Positions 15,697-25,800 of a stretch of DNA of 41,203 bases are shown piece after piece. A model generated the notes under the pieces. It had not been told where the DNA came from, did not search any database, and saw only the letters and a list, made by a program, of their open reading frames with translations. Source of the DNA: JAYSRU01 sp043720875 (lineage in GTDB: Bacteria > Bacteroidota > Bacteroidia > Flavobacteriales_D > Crocinitomicaceae); the NCBI GenBank assembly GCA_043720875.1, contig JAYSRU010000116.1, positions 1 through 41,203 on the forward strand, given 5' to 3'. Both the position numbers and the translations under genes were made by a program. Positions within the stretch are counted from its first letter, which is position 1. Each line of letters opens with the position of its first letter.

Positions 15697-17769
15697 ATGT
15701 CGTCTCAAAAATATACAGTTACCGCTGCCTTACCTTATGCCAATGGGCCTTTACATCTTGGGCACGTAGCTGGAGTTTATTTACCCGCCGACATTTATGT
15801 GCGTTATTTAAAACTAGAAGGCAAAGATGTTGCATTTATCTGTGGCTCTGATGAACATGGTGCTGCAATTACGCTTCGTGCAAAAAAAGAAGGAATTACG
15901 CCGCAAGAAATTGTAGATAAATATCACGTTCAAATAAGAGATAGCTTTAAAGATTTTGGAATTGAATTTGATATTTTCCACCGTACTTCTTCCCCTTTAC
16001 ACCACAAAACTGCACAAGATTTTTTTACGCAACTCAATACAACGGGTAAATTAACTCAGGCCACGACTGAACAATATTTCGACGAAGAATTTCAACAATT
16101 CTTAGCAGATAGATATATTATGGGCGAATGTCCCACGTGCCAAAATCCTGATGCCTATGGCGATCAATGTGAGAAATGTGGCTCTGCGTTAAGTCCAACT
16201 GAATTAGTGAACCCACGTTCGGTACTTAGCGGTGGAGCTCCAGTTTTAAGAAATACATCTCATTGGTTTCTACCGATGGAACGTCATGAAAAGTGGCTTA
16301 CCACATGGATAAAGGAAGGGAAATTAGATGGCAAACAAGCACACGATCCTAAAACATGGAGAAATCAGGTTACTGGTCAATGTATGTCTTGGATTGACGG
16401 TGGGTTAAAGCCTAGAGCAATGACGCGGGATTTAGATTGGGGAGTTAAGGTGCCACTCAAAGACGCTGAAGGGAAAGTCCTTTACGTTTGGTTAGATGCG
16501 CCAATCGGATACATTTCTGCTACTAAACAATGGGCGCAAGACAGCAATAAAGATTGGGAGGATTACTGGAAAGGTGATGCCAAATTAACCCATTTCATAG
16601 GGAAAGATAATATCGTTTTTCATGCAATCATTTTTCCAATTTTATTGAAAGATCATGGGGATTTTGTATTGCCAGAAAATGTTCCCGCTTACGAATTTCT
16701 AAACCTCGAAGGACAAAAGTTTTCAACTTCTCGCAATTGGGCTGTATGGCTACACGAATTCATAGCACGTCATCCAGAACGAATTGATGAATTGAAATAT
16801 ACACTCACTGCAATCGCTCCAGAAAGTAAGGACTCAGAATTTACATGGAAAGAATTTCAAACACGTGTGAATAGCGAATTAGCCGATATCATGGGGAATT
16901 TTGTGAACCGTGCGATCGTGTTGACCGATAAATATTATGAGGGGAAAGTTCCTCAATTACATACATTGTATGAGCAAGATCTTGAATTAATTTCAGTCTT
17001 AGCTGCTGCTCCAGGAAAAGTAAAGGAAAAATGTGCGGCTTACAAATTTAGAGACGCGCAAACTGAGGTGATGAATATTGCACGACTTGGCAACAAATAC
17101 TTGGCGGATAATGAACCTTGGAAACTAATAAAAACGGACCCACAGCGTGTAGAAACTATCCTGCACCTTTCTTTGCAAATTACCGCAAATATGGCATTAT
17201 TGCTAGCCCCATTTTTACCAAAAACATCACAGATTCTTTTAAACTCACTTGGATTAAGTCTTGCCGATTGGAACAAAGCAGGAAAATCTGACATTTTAAA
17301 AATGAACGATGTTGTAACCAATCCTGGTATTTTGTTTCAGAAGGTTGAAGATTCATTGGTAGAAAATGAACTAGCAATTTTAGAAGCGAGTAAAGCTGAG
17401 CCAATTATTCAATTGGAAGCAAAAGAAGTTGAAGCCCTAAAGCCTGAAATTACTTTCGAAGACTTTTCTAAATTAGACATCCGATTAGGAACTATATTAG
17501 CCGCGGAAAAAGTCCCAAAAGCTGACCGTTTACTGAAATTAACCGTGGATACTGGAATTGATACACGCACCATTGTTTCAGGAATTGCAGAACATTATGC
17601 GCCCGAAGATGTGATTGGCTTAACCGTACAAGTTTTATTGAATTTAGCGCCACGAAAAATAAAAGGAATTGAATCTTTTGGAATGATTTTAATGGCGGAT
17701 GGTGAAAACGGAGAATTGAGTTTTATGCACCCTGAGAAAAAATTAAAAGCAGGGGGGGCAATAAAATAA
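15697..17769 (+). CDS. metG: Methionyl-tRNA synthetase
   Basis: A 690-residue class I aminoacyl-tRNA synthetase charging tRNA-Met. The HIGH-type motif is H-L-G-H in YANGPLHLGHVAG near the N-terminus. A four-cysteine zinc knuckle follows (CPTC ... CEKC, ~residues 146-165), and the KMSKS-type loop is K-F-S-T-S in LEGQKFSTSRNW. The C-terminal ~115 residues form the EMAP-II/Trbp111-like tRNA-binding domain (ITFEDFSKLDIRLGTILAAE ... APRKIKGIESFGMIL), so this is the long, dimer-forming type. The start at 15697 (MSSQKYTVTAALPYANG) is preferred to the longer frame from 15655 because that TTG is part of the promoter. Monocistronic, and convergent with the carbonic anhydrase gene. Confidence 0.97.
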   Translation: MSSQKYTVTAALPYANGPLHLGHVAGVYLPADIYVRYLKLEGKDVAFICGSDEHGAAITLRAKKEGITPQEIVDKYHVQIRDSFKDFGIEFDIFHRTSSPLHHKTAQDFFTQLNTTGKLTQATTEQYFDEEFQQFLADRYIMGECPTCQNPDAYGDQCEKCGSALSPTELVNPRSVLSGGAPVLRNTSHWFLPMERHEKWLTTWIKEGKLDGKQAHDPKTWRNQVTGQCMSWIDGGLKPRAMTRDLDWGVKVPLKDAEGKVLYVWLDAPIGYISATKQWAQDSNKDWEDYWKGDAKLTHFIGKDNIVFHAIIFPILLKDHGDFVLPENVPAYEFLNLEGQKFSTSRNWAVWLHEFIARHPERIDELKYTLTAIAPESKDSEFTWKEFQTRVNSELADIMGNFVNRAIVLTDKYYEGKVPQLHTLYEQDLELISVLAAAPGKVKEKCAAYKFRDAQTEVMNIARLGNKYLADNEPWKLIKTDPQRVETILHLSLQITANMALLLAPFLPKTSQILLNSLGLSLADWNKAGKSDILKMNDVVTNPGILFQKVEDSLVENELAILEASKAEPIIQLEAKEVEALKPEITFEDFSKLDIRLGTILAAEKVPKADRLLKLTVDTGIDTRTIVSGIAEHYAPEDVIGLTVQVLLNLAPRKIKGIESFGMILMADGENGELSFMHPEKKLKAGGAIK

Positions 17770-17812
17770 TTTGTTTTGATTTAATAATGAATAGTTATTT
17801 CCAAGACTATGA

Positions 17813-18853
17813 TTAAAAAAACGTGACAATCCCTGTTTCGATATCATAAAGTCCACCAATTATTTTAACCCGGCCCGCTGTTACTAAAGCGGATACGATT
17901 GAACTTTCGTTTTTAATTCTTTCTATGGTAAGGATAACATTGTTTTTCGCAACATCATCCACGAAAGCACTATTTGAGCCATTTCGCTGATCAACAATGC
18001 TAGTTTGCAACTTAATTGCAGGCTCAATTTTTTCTAAAAGTTGCGATAAGTGTCCCAATTCAAGTCCATTACAAGCGCCAATAATAGCTCCACATTTTGT
18101 ATGCCCCAGCACAACAATTAACCTTACGCCAATCGCATGAACACCATATTCTAAACTCCCTAGAATATCGTTATTCAGAATATTTCCTGCAATACGAATA
18201 CTAAAAATGTCTCCAAGACCTAGGTCAAACACATGTTCGTTAGACGTGCGAGAATCAATACAACTTAAGACTATTGCAAACGGATTTTGACCTTCAGATG
18301 TTTCATTCAATTGCAACTTCATGTATTTTTCCGTACTTGTACCCGCTACAAATCGACTATTCCCATTTTCTAAAATACTAATGATTAAATCTGGATCTAC
18401 TTCATGAAGCGCTTCTTTGTTCAATTTCATGGAAAACTGTAGTTGATTTCCCACTTGAAATTTTTCATTCAAACCAATAATATTCAATTTAATGTTTTTA
18501 GTAATAGCTAAGTGCTCTTTAAAATCAATAATCACCTCCAGTACGTCATTATCAATAGAGTCTGAATATGAACCATCTAATATCACCCTAGACCCAGCAG
18601 AAATATCCATTAACGCGCTCTTTAAACTCGCCTTATTTAAGAATGAAAGGTGACTGGGGAGTTCGATACGTAGTGTTTCTTCAAAAAATTGTGTTTCTTT
18701 TTCAATAACAAATGGGTTCTCCAAATAGCTTTTCAATAAGAATAATATACTTAGAGCAGAGCCGATTAAGACGCCAATTAATAAATCTGAAAAAACTATT
18801 GCAATAATTGTTGAAATAAATGGAATGAACTGATTCCACCCTTTAAGATACAT
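17813..18853 (-). CDS. SulP C-terminal segment-STAS-beta-carbonic anhydrase (downstream half of a split gene)
   Basis: A 346-residue product. Residues 1-41 are hydrophobic and match the last membrane segments of SulP transporters (GWNQFIPFISTIIAIVFSDL). Residues ~55-140 fit a STAS-like domain. Residues ~145-346 are a complete beta-class carbonic anhydrase with zinc ligands C198, H251 and C254 and the D200-R202 dyad (CIDSR, HTKC). The whole is the C-terminal part of the fused SulP-carbonic anhydrase proteins known in Bacteroidota. It is in the same frame as the upstream SulP gene and separated from it only by TAA-AAA, so its ATG is an internal Met codon of the ancestral gene. Production would need translational restart, stop readthrough, or a sequence error. 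The enzyme interconverts CO2 and bicarbonate at the inner face of the membrane. Confidence 0.88.
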   Translation of the reverse strand: MYLKGWNQFIPFISTIIAIVFSDLLIGVLIGSALSILFLLKSYLENPFVIEKETQFFEETLRIELPSHLSFLNKASLKSALMDISAGSRVILDGSYSDSIDNDVLEVIIDFKEHLAITKNIKLNIIGLNEKFQVGNQLQFSMKLNKEALHEVDPDLIISILENGNSRFVAGTSTEKYMKLQLNETSEGQNPFAIVLSCIDSRTSNEHVFDLGLGDIFSIRIAGNILNNDILGSLEYGVHAIGVRLIVVLGHTKCGAIIGACNGLELGHLSQLLEKIEPAIKLQTSIVDQRNGSNSAFVDDVAKNNVILTIERIKNESSIVSALVTAGRVKIIGGLYDIETGIVTFF

Positions 18854-18867
18854 TTTTTAAAAAAAAG
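18854..18867 (-). other. In-frame stop at a T8A6 tract splitting SulP from its carbonic anhydrase part
   Basis: On the minus strand the codons read TCT TTT TTT TAA AAA ATG. The stop TAA stands where the fused family, as I recall it, usually has a lysine (SxFKKMYxKGWNQ). A single A-to-T change at the T/A boundary would give it. Both flanking halves keep intact domains. Confidence 0.75.
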
Positions 18868-19984
18868 AAATTTTACATAATTTATATCCTGTCACCAAAA
18901 GTATACACGCTAAGGATGCAAAAGGAATTTGATTTAAAAATGGCGTAAAAATAATCAAGCTCAAAAACAAAAGAATACCATGAAAAATTGTTGATTTATT
19001 AGATTCCGCCCCGGCATTGATATTAACGGAGCTACGCACAACCACTGAGGTGATTGGAATACCACCAAGTAAGCCAGAAAAAAAATTACCAACTCCTTGA
19101 GCAATAAGTTCATTATTTGGAAACGATTTTCGCTTTTTCGTATCAAAATTTTCAAGTGCTTCTAAGTTTATTAAGGTCTCGATGGAGGAAATAACTGCAA
19201 TTGTAGCCGCTACCATCCAAACCTTTGCATTAAATATTGCTGCCAAAGATGGGAAAACAATCAAGTCTGAAAACCCTAAGAACTTAGGGATATTCACCAT
19301 GTGTTCTTCCGAAATAAATAAACTTGGGATAAATTGCTTAAATACTAAATTGAGCACGATCCCAAACAAAACAACCACTAACGATACAGGAATAAATTTT
19401 AATTTCGCAAAAACAGTTCTGTTCCAGAAAATCAAAATTAGCAAGGAGAGTACGGTCAACACAATCGCGCCCCAAGAAAAATAGGTGAAAATATTCAATA
19501 ACTCAGAAAAAGTATTTTCACCATCTCTTTGAAAGAAGCTAAAATCTTCCTCTGCATCTCGATCAAACCCAACAGCGTGAGGTATTTGTTTCAAAATTAA
19601 AATGATTCCGATTGCTGCTAAAAGTCCATTAATTACATTGGACGGAATGTAATTCGCAATAAAACCAGTTTTGAGTAGACCCAATATTAATTGAAATAAT
19701 CCAGATAATAAAAGTGCCATCAAAAATACGTCGAACGATCCCAATTCATGAATCGCAGCCAATACTACGGCCGATAATCCAGCAGCGGGACCACTAACAC
19801 TAATAGGAGATTTACTGATAAAACCAACTACAACACCACCAATAATTCCTGAAATTATTCCAGACATAAGTGGCGCTCCACTTGCTAATGCAACACCCAA
19901 ACAAAGTGGTAAGGCGATTAAAAAAACGACCAAACCTGAAGGTAAATCATTTTTGAGAGTCGTAAAACTTTGGGATATTTTCAT
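18857..19984 (-). CDS. SulP-family anion transporter, N-terminal membrane part (upstream half of a split gene)
   Basis: A 375-residue membrane protein covering nearly all of the SulP transport core. Landmarks are the start LPSGLVVFLIALPLCLGVALASGAP, the SISVSGPAAGLSAVV substrate-site loop and the VGNFFSGLLGGIPITSVVVRSSVNINAG segment. About ten hydrophobic segments are visible. It stops at GYKLCKISFF, exactly before the last membrane segments and STAS domain, which continue in frame in the next gene. The full fusion would be about 723 residues. Together with carbonic anhydrase it should import bicarbonate (or another anion) and balance it with CO2. A TTTCTTTG box (19998-19991) lies 6 nt before its ATG, a one-mismatch promoter candidate. 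Confidence 0.9.
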   Translation of the reverse strand: MKISQSFTTLKNDLPSGLVVFLIALPLCLGVALASGAPLMSGIISGIIGGVVVGFISKSPISVSGPAAGLSAVVLAAIHELGSFDVFLMALLLSGLFQLILGLLKTGFIANYIPSNVINGLLAAIGIILILKQIPHAVGFDRDAEEDFSFFQRDGENTFSELLNIFTYFSWGAIVLTVLSLLILIFWNRTVFAKLKFIPVSLVVVLFGIVLNLVFKQFIPSLFISEEHMVNIPKFLGFSDLIVFPSLAAIFNAKVWMVAATIAVISSIETLINLEALENFDTKKRKSFPNNELIAQGVGNFFSGLLGGIPITSVVVRSSVNINAGAESNKSTIFHGILLFLSLIIFTPFLNQIPFASLACILLVTGYKLCKISFF

Positions 19985-19990
19985 GCCTTA

Positions 19991-19998
19991 CAAAGAAA
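19991..19998 (-). promoter_or_regulatory. Possible -7 box of the split SulP gene
   Basis: TTTCTTTG on the minus strand, one mismatch from TAnnTTTG, 6 nt before the ATG. No matching -33 element is seen. The placement resembles the near-leaderless promoters of comF and the HU-SPOR gene. Confidence 0.3.
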
Positions 19999-20101
19999 GT
20001 CCAAAAATCCGCATGAAAAGTGTTAGAATTTGTTAAATTGAAAGTTCATCGCAAAATCTAGCTTAGTCTTCAATTTTTCTAAAGGAAATTCGCGAGAAAG
20101 T

Positions 20102-20887
20102 TTAGTAGAAAAAAATAGAGTATCCAATCAAAACACTTGCGTAATGGTTTTGAAACTCAATATTATCAATTATTGAAATATCAATTTGAGAGTTTCGATT
20201 AGGATTATAGACTATGCCTATATCAAAGCCGAGTTCTAGTTTTTTTTGGAGGGGAACGTAACCAAATGTTTCCACAAAAAGTCCCAAATTATCAGCAACT
20301 TTGATATTTAAACAGCTTGAATAATAGATAATTCCTTTGGTGTCAATGTTGCTAAAAATGGTTCCGATATTATAATTCAGACCAAAGGTTTCATTAAAAT
20401 TATTGTGACATTGAAAGCCCGTTTCGAGGTTGAATGTACCCGATGTATTTTTTTTTCCAATAAGTTGCATTGGAAAATATGTATTTAAAAGGAATGAACT
20501 TTCAGGACGAATACCTTTCTCTTTGCACAATTTTGTCTTTATGCCTAAGGCCATGGGATCAAAGTCACTTTTTATGTTTTCTTTTATGATGGCCAACATT
20601 TGCGGTTCATAATTGAATGCATACCGCAGTTCGGTGTTTTTAAAAATATATTTTCGTAACAGTAATGAAGGCAAAACTGCTTCTGAAATTCCAGAAAATT
20701 CAGCATAACCCACACCAGTTTCAATTTGCCAACGCTGTACATCCACAATGTAAGGACTTTCTGCAATTCCTGGTCTATCGAAAACAATAATAGAATCTTG
20801 TGTCCAGCCAAGCGTATGGACACAAGAAATTATGAAAAAGAAGTAATAGCGTTTCAACTTAGAATAGGAAAGATAAGTCAATTCCAA
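20102..20887 (-). CDS. Outer-membrane beta-barrel, phenol-degradation MetA/transporter-like family
   Basis: A 261-residue exported protein. A signal peptide (hydrophobic stretch YYFFFIISCVHTLGWTQ) is followed by the D-R-P-G-I-A-E-S-P-Y signature seen in the putative transporter family related to the 'MetA pathway of phenol degradation' barrels, then alternating beta-strands ending in a C-terminal aromatic (YSIFFY). It starts inside the 3' end of the preceding barrel gene (29-nt overlap), so translation is probably coupled. As the last gene of the RND efflux operon it may provide an extra outer-membrane path or sense the efflux state. The substrate is unknown. Confidence 0.7.
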   Translation of the reverse strand: MELTYLSYSKLKRYYFFFIISCVHTLGWTQDSIIVFDRPGIAESPYIVDVQRWQIETGVGYAEFSGISEAVLPSLLLRKYIFKNTELRYAFNYEPQMLAIIKENIKSDFDPMALGIKTKLCKEKGIRPESSFLLNTYFPMQLIGKKNTSGTFNLETGFQCHNNFNETFGLNYNIGTIFSNIDTKGIIYYSSCLNIKVADNLGLFVETFGYVPLQKKLELGFDIGIVYNPNRNSQIDISIIDNIEFQNHYASVLIGYSIFFY

Positions 20888-21551
20888 TCAACGTGTTTTG
20901 GCTCGATTTTGCACCTGTTATTGAGTTTGTATATATTTTTTTGAAGCCCAATTCTCCTACAAGTTGAACGCGAAATAACGTGGAGCCCGTATTAATGTCT
21001 AGCCCTAAAGAAGCACGCAATGGAACATCAATTTTTGAATAATTGCCGGTAATAACGCGCGGTTCGTGAAAACCATCATCCACACTTTTCCAAATGCGTT
21101 GCGCCTTATACATGTAAGACGGCGTAATACCAAAACCAGCGATTAAACGACCGTTTTTAAAAACCTCTTTTTTGTGTCTATACACCAATTGTAATGGCAA
21201 ATCCAATGTAGTACATTTATACCGTAATCGCCCAGTAGAATCAGGATTTCCAATAGATTTATCAAGATCGGGCGTATAAATTCCCATTCCGCGCTGTTGT
21301 ACACCAAATCCGAGGGTAATGCCGATGCTTTCTGTGAAGAAGAAATCTGTTTTTAAATGGATTCCAAGGCTTGGGCGGTAAAATGATGAATCCTTTAAGT
21401 CTCTATAATTTGACCAAGAATTGTTCACAGCAAAGCCATAAACAAGCTTTTTTTCAAACGGCGTAATTGGTTTTGATTTTTCTTGTACTTGTGACAGTAA
21501 ATTGTTTACTCCGAGTAGAATAAACACAAGACACGTTGCTAAATTCTTCAT
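20859..21551 (-). CDS. Outer-membrane beta-barrel protein (PorT/OmpX-like)
   Basis: A 230-residue protein with a signal peptide (MKNLATCLVFILLGVNNLLSQ) and alternating amphipathic strands of a small barrel: LGIHLKTDFFFTESIGITLGFGVQQRG in part, LDLPLQLVYRHKKE, and VPLRASLGLDIN, ending in a hydrophobic-aromatic SFLF. This pattern fits the outer-membrane-beta-barrel domain family used widely in Bacteroidota. It lies 2 nt after the TolC-type gene and overlaps the next barrel gene, so it belongs to the metal efflux operon. No specific function can be assigned. Confidence 0.7.
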   Translation of the reverse strand: MKNLATCLVFILLGVNNLLSQVQEKSKPITPFEKKLVYGFAVNNSWSNYRDLKDSSFYRPSLGIHLKTDFFFTESIGITLGFGVQQRGMGIYTPDLDKSIGNPDSTGRLRYKCTTLDLPLQLVYRHKKEVFKNGRLIAGFGITPSYMYKAQRIWKSVDDGFHEPRVITGNYSKIDVPLRASLGLDINTGSTLFRVQLVGELGFKKIYTNSITGAKSSQNTLIGIDLSFLF

Positions 21552-21553
21552 AA

Positions 21554-22798
21554 TTAATTATTTAAATTTTTTCCGACTACAAAGTTGAGTTGGTTTAAGT
21601 TTTGGCGATACGTGTTTATAACGTCGATGTAATTTTTTTGATTTTCAATGTATGACCTTTGATAATCAATGTATTCTATGAGTGAAATATTTCGTTTTTG
21701 ATAATTAATTTTCGCATTCGCATACAATTCAGCCATTTTATCCAATAACTCTTGACCGTAAGAATCGTATAGGCTTTTAGCATTTTGAAACTGCATAAAG
21801 CTCGTGTAAATTTCAGACTCAATTCCTCTTAGTTTATAATCAACCTGCAATTTAGATTGTTCTATTTGCACTTTAGCTGCGGATATGTTTCCTTGATTTC
21901 TGTTAAAAATCGGAATACTCATTTCAAAAACCATTCCTGCATAAGGTCGCACGTGATTAGATCCTTGGTCTAAAGGTTGGTAACCCAAGTTAATGTTTGG
22001 AATTGCTTCCGAACGCTGTTTTTTCAAACTCGCTTGATAAAAATCTATGTTGCGCATTGCCATAAGGTAATCTGGTCGATATACTTTTGCGGTGTCGATA
22101 AGTTGTTGTACATCGATTATTCCAGCACTAAATTGTGTAATTCGTTGCGGATAAATCTTTACTTTCGGATCTATGTTTAACAGCATTGAAAGGTCTGCGT
22201 GCACGCGAGAAATGTCATTTTTGTTGCCATTAATTTCTGAGAGCAACGCCAAGTGTTCTGCTCGTAAACGTGTTACATCAACTTCGGAAGCGGCACCCAA
22301 CTCAAGTTTTTTCTGATTTAACTTAATCAGATTTTCAAATTCGGCATACACATTTTCTAAGATTGCATTGGTTTCACGCAACGACAATAATTGGTAAAAT
22401 TTTTCGCTGTAATCATACACCAACGCGCGGATAACATCTGAAAAAGCCAAACTCGCTATTTCTTTACTAATTTTTGCCTCTTTTATTGCATTTACACGCT
22501 TTCCAGAAACAGAAAACTCATATTCCAATTGAATCAGTTTCTGATTTCCAAAATTGAAATATCGATGTTGGGCGATACTGTACATTTCTGCATTCCAAAC
22601 AAATAGCGGATTTTCCCACAAACTTGCTTGTTCTATTTCTGCCTCTTTTAGGTCGAGGTTATAATGTTCTGCTAACAAAAATAGGTTTTCTTTTAGCATT
22701 TTTGATTTTCCCTCTTCAAAATTTAAAGAAAGGCTATCATTTTGTGCTTTTGCCATTCCAATAATGAAAAGACAAAAGACGAATAGTATTGTTCTCAT
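21554..22798 (-). CDS. TolC-family outer-membrane channel of a metal RND pump
   Basis: A 414-residue protein with a signal peptide (MRTILFVFCLFIIGMAKAQ) and the two-repeat, largely helical pattern of outer-membrane efflux proteins (EIEQASLWENPLFVWNAEMY; LGAASEVDVTRLRAEHLALLSEI; ISLIEYIDYQRSYIENQKNYIDVINTY in part). The L-G-A-A-S-E-V-D-V segment and the final helical hairpin are typical of the CzcC group. It should form the trimeric outer-membrane tunnel for the RND pump encoded just upstream in transcription order (17-nt gap). Confidence 0.88.
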   Translation of the reverse strand: MRTILFVFCLFIIGMAKAQNDSLSLNFEEGKSKMLKENLFLLAEHYNLDLKEAEIEQASLWENPLFVWNAEMYSIAQHRYFNFGNQKLIQLEYEFSVSGKRVNAIKEAKISKEIASLAFSDVIRALVYDYSEKFYQLLSLRETNAILENVYAEFENLIKLNQKKLELGAASEVDVTRLRAEHLALLSEINGNKNDISRVHADLSMLLNIDPKVKIYPQRITQFSAGIIDVQQLIDTAKVYRPDYLMAMRNIDFYQASLKKQRSEAIPNINLGYQPLDQGSNHVRPYAGMVFEMSIPIFNRNQGNISAAKVQIEQSKLQVDYKLRGIESEIYTSFMQFQNAKSLYDSYGQELLDKMAELYANAKINYQKRNISLIEYIDYQRSYIENQKNYIDVINTYRQNLNQLNFVVGKNLNN

Positions 22799-22815
22799 AT
22801 TATTTAATTAAATGC

Positions 22816-25800
22816 TTAAATACGGATATCATCATCTGAATCCAATTCGATTGATTTTTTTTGAATTCTTATTTTTTGAGTTTTTTTATTGAATTTTTTC
22901 ACATTTGCCCAATAGTATATATTTGGGAAAATGAGCAGTGTGAGAATCGTTGCTGTAATTAATCCACCAATGATAACTATTGCTAGTGGCTTTTGACTTT
23001 CGGAGCCAATTCCTGTGGAGAGTGCTGCTGGTAATAATCCAATTGCAGCCATCATTGCAGTCATTACTACTGGACGAATCCTGCTTTTAACTCCTTCAAT
23101 AATTGCGCTACTCAACTCCATTTTTTCTTTCACGTTTTGTTTGAAAACCGAAATTAGAATTACCCCATTTTGAACACAAATACCAAAAAGTGCTATAAAT
23201 CCTACCCCAGCAGATATCCCAAAGTTCATTCTTGTAATGTGCAATGCAAGGATACCTCCAATGAGCGCAAAAGGAACATTTAGTAGCACTAAACCAGCAT
23301 CTTTTCCATTACCGAATAGAATAAATAGTAATATAAAAATCGCAAAAATGGATATTGGAACTACTTGTGCCAATGTTCCAGCAGCCCGTACTTGATTTTC
23401 AAATTCACCAGTCCAAACTATGGAGTAATCCTTTGGAATATCAATTTTTGCCTCAACCTTTTTCTGAGCTTCGGCAATTGTACTTCCTAAATCTCTCTCT
23501 CGCACTGAAAATTTAACTCCAATAAAACGCTTATTGTTATCCCGGTAAACAAATGCGGGACCTGTTATTTTTTTTATGCTTGCAATTTCACCCAACTGAA
23601 TCATTGATCCTGAAAATGTTGGAACCATCAGCTTTAATATTTTATCTTCTGTATCTCGAAATTCTTTAGGATAACGTAAACGTATGTCGAACCTAGATTC
23701 TCCTTCATACTTTTCCGTAATTGATTTCCCCCCGATGGCCATTTCGATTATATTCTGTGCCTTTTGAACACTAATTCCATAGACTGCCATTTTTTGATTA
23801 TCCAAATGTATTTGGATTTCGGGCTGGCCTATATTTCTTAAAATTCCAGCATCCTTTACTCCGTTAACATTTTTAATACTTTCTAATACGAGTGAAGACA
23901 AGCTATCCAAAACCGTTAAATCAGGTCCAAATATTTTTATCGCATTATTTGCATTCATTCCAGCCACGGCTTCAGCTACATTGTCAATGATGGGTTGAGA
24001 ATAATTAAAATTAATTCCTGGATATTTTTTCATTTTTACATCCATTTCGCCAATCAATTCATCTACAGTGATACCACGTTTCCAATCGTCTTTTGGCTTT
24101 AAATTTACTTGCATTTGCACGTAATAAAAACCGCTTGGGTCAGTTCCGTCATTAGACCTACCTGTTTGAGAAAGTACCCCGTTTACTTCAGGAAAAGTAT
24201 TGAGATCTTTCCGTAACTCATGTACTTTTTTCGTCGTTTCTTCTAAACTCATCGACATCGGCATTTTTGCTTCCACCCAAAGTGCTCCTTCGTTTAAGGT
24301 CGGGAGAAACTCGGTTCCCATCCATTTCGCAGAAAACAACGTTGCGCCAAGCAACACGAGCGACATGATAAATGTTTTTCGACGATTTTTAAACGAATAT
24401 TCAACTCCATTTCCAAATATTCGATTGAAAAAGTTTACTATTGGATTATTTCTTTCGCGTACATTCTTTTTAAGCAAGATCGCCGACAAAAGTGGAACAA
24501 GTGTTAGTGTAAAAATAAGTGCCCCAACAAGTGCAAATCCTAGGGTAAATGCCAATGGTGAAAACATTTTTCCTTCCACTTTTTGGAAAGCGAAAATTGG
24601 AACTAGTGCCGTTATAATGATCAATTTTGAAAAGAAAACTGCTTTTCCCATCTCAATACCAGTCTTACGAATCATGCCTAGTTTTGAAATTTTATTAAAG
24701 CGTTCCATCCCTACTTTTTTGGCATGATGATCCAGCATTACAAAAATCCCCTCCACCATGACGACGGCTCCGTCAATGATAATTCCAAAATCTACCGCCC
24801 CAAGGGATAAAAGGTTTGCGCTCATTCCTTTGAGATATAGCATGAAAAACGCAAACAATAATGCCAGTGGAATAACAATAGTAACAATTACAGTTGTTCG
24901 CCAATCTGCCATGAAAAGAAATACAATTACTGTAACAAAGATAATCCCCTCAATTAGATTCTTGGAAACTGTTTTTGTACAATATGCCATCAGGTTATCT
25001 CTGTCGTAAAATGTTTCCATTTTTACATCTGAGGGTAAAATCTCGTTGTTTAGTTCTTCTATTTTCTCCTTTACTCTGGCCAAAACCTGACTAGGGTTTT
25101 CCCCTTTTCGCATTACAATAATACCTTCAACTACATCATCAATCTCATCTTGCCCCACTTTACCTACACGCTGAGATCCTGTTATTTCTACTTTTGCGCA
25201 GTGTTTAACTAATACCGGAATACCGTTAAAATTTTTGACTATAATGTTTTCAATATCTGCTACCGATTTCAATAGTCCTAAACTTCGCACAACATAAGCT
25301 TGTTCATTTTTGACAATTACATCACCACCAACATTCAAATTACTGCTTTGCACTGCATCAAAAACTTCTTGAGCACTGATGTCGTATTTAATTAATAGAG
25401 ATGGGTCTGGTTGAATTTCATATGTTTTTTCTTGTCCACCAAACGCTACAACATCTGCCACACCAGGTACAGCTCTAAGCTGCCTATCAATCGTCCAGTT
25501 TTGAATGGTTAATAAATCTGTTGTAGTTCGGTTTTCACTTTTCAAAACATACCTAAAGATTTCTCCTGTTGGACCATAAGGCGGTTGTACAACCGGCTCA
25601 ACTCCATCGGGCAATTTCACCATGCGAAGTTGATTGTTTACTTGTTGGCGCGCAAAGAAATCATCTACATCGTCTTCGAAAATTATCTTAATGATCGATA
25701 ATCCAAACATGGTAATTGAACGCACATTGGTTTTTTTCTGAACGGAATTCATTGAAACCTCAATCGGAATGGATACAAATCGTTCAATTTCTTCCGCGCT

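Noticed and set aside
18854..18867. Programmed -1 or +1 frameshift at the T8A6 tract
   Set aside because: The two halves are already in the same frame, so a single-base slip would destroy rather than restore the fusion; restart, readthrough or error fit better.
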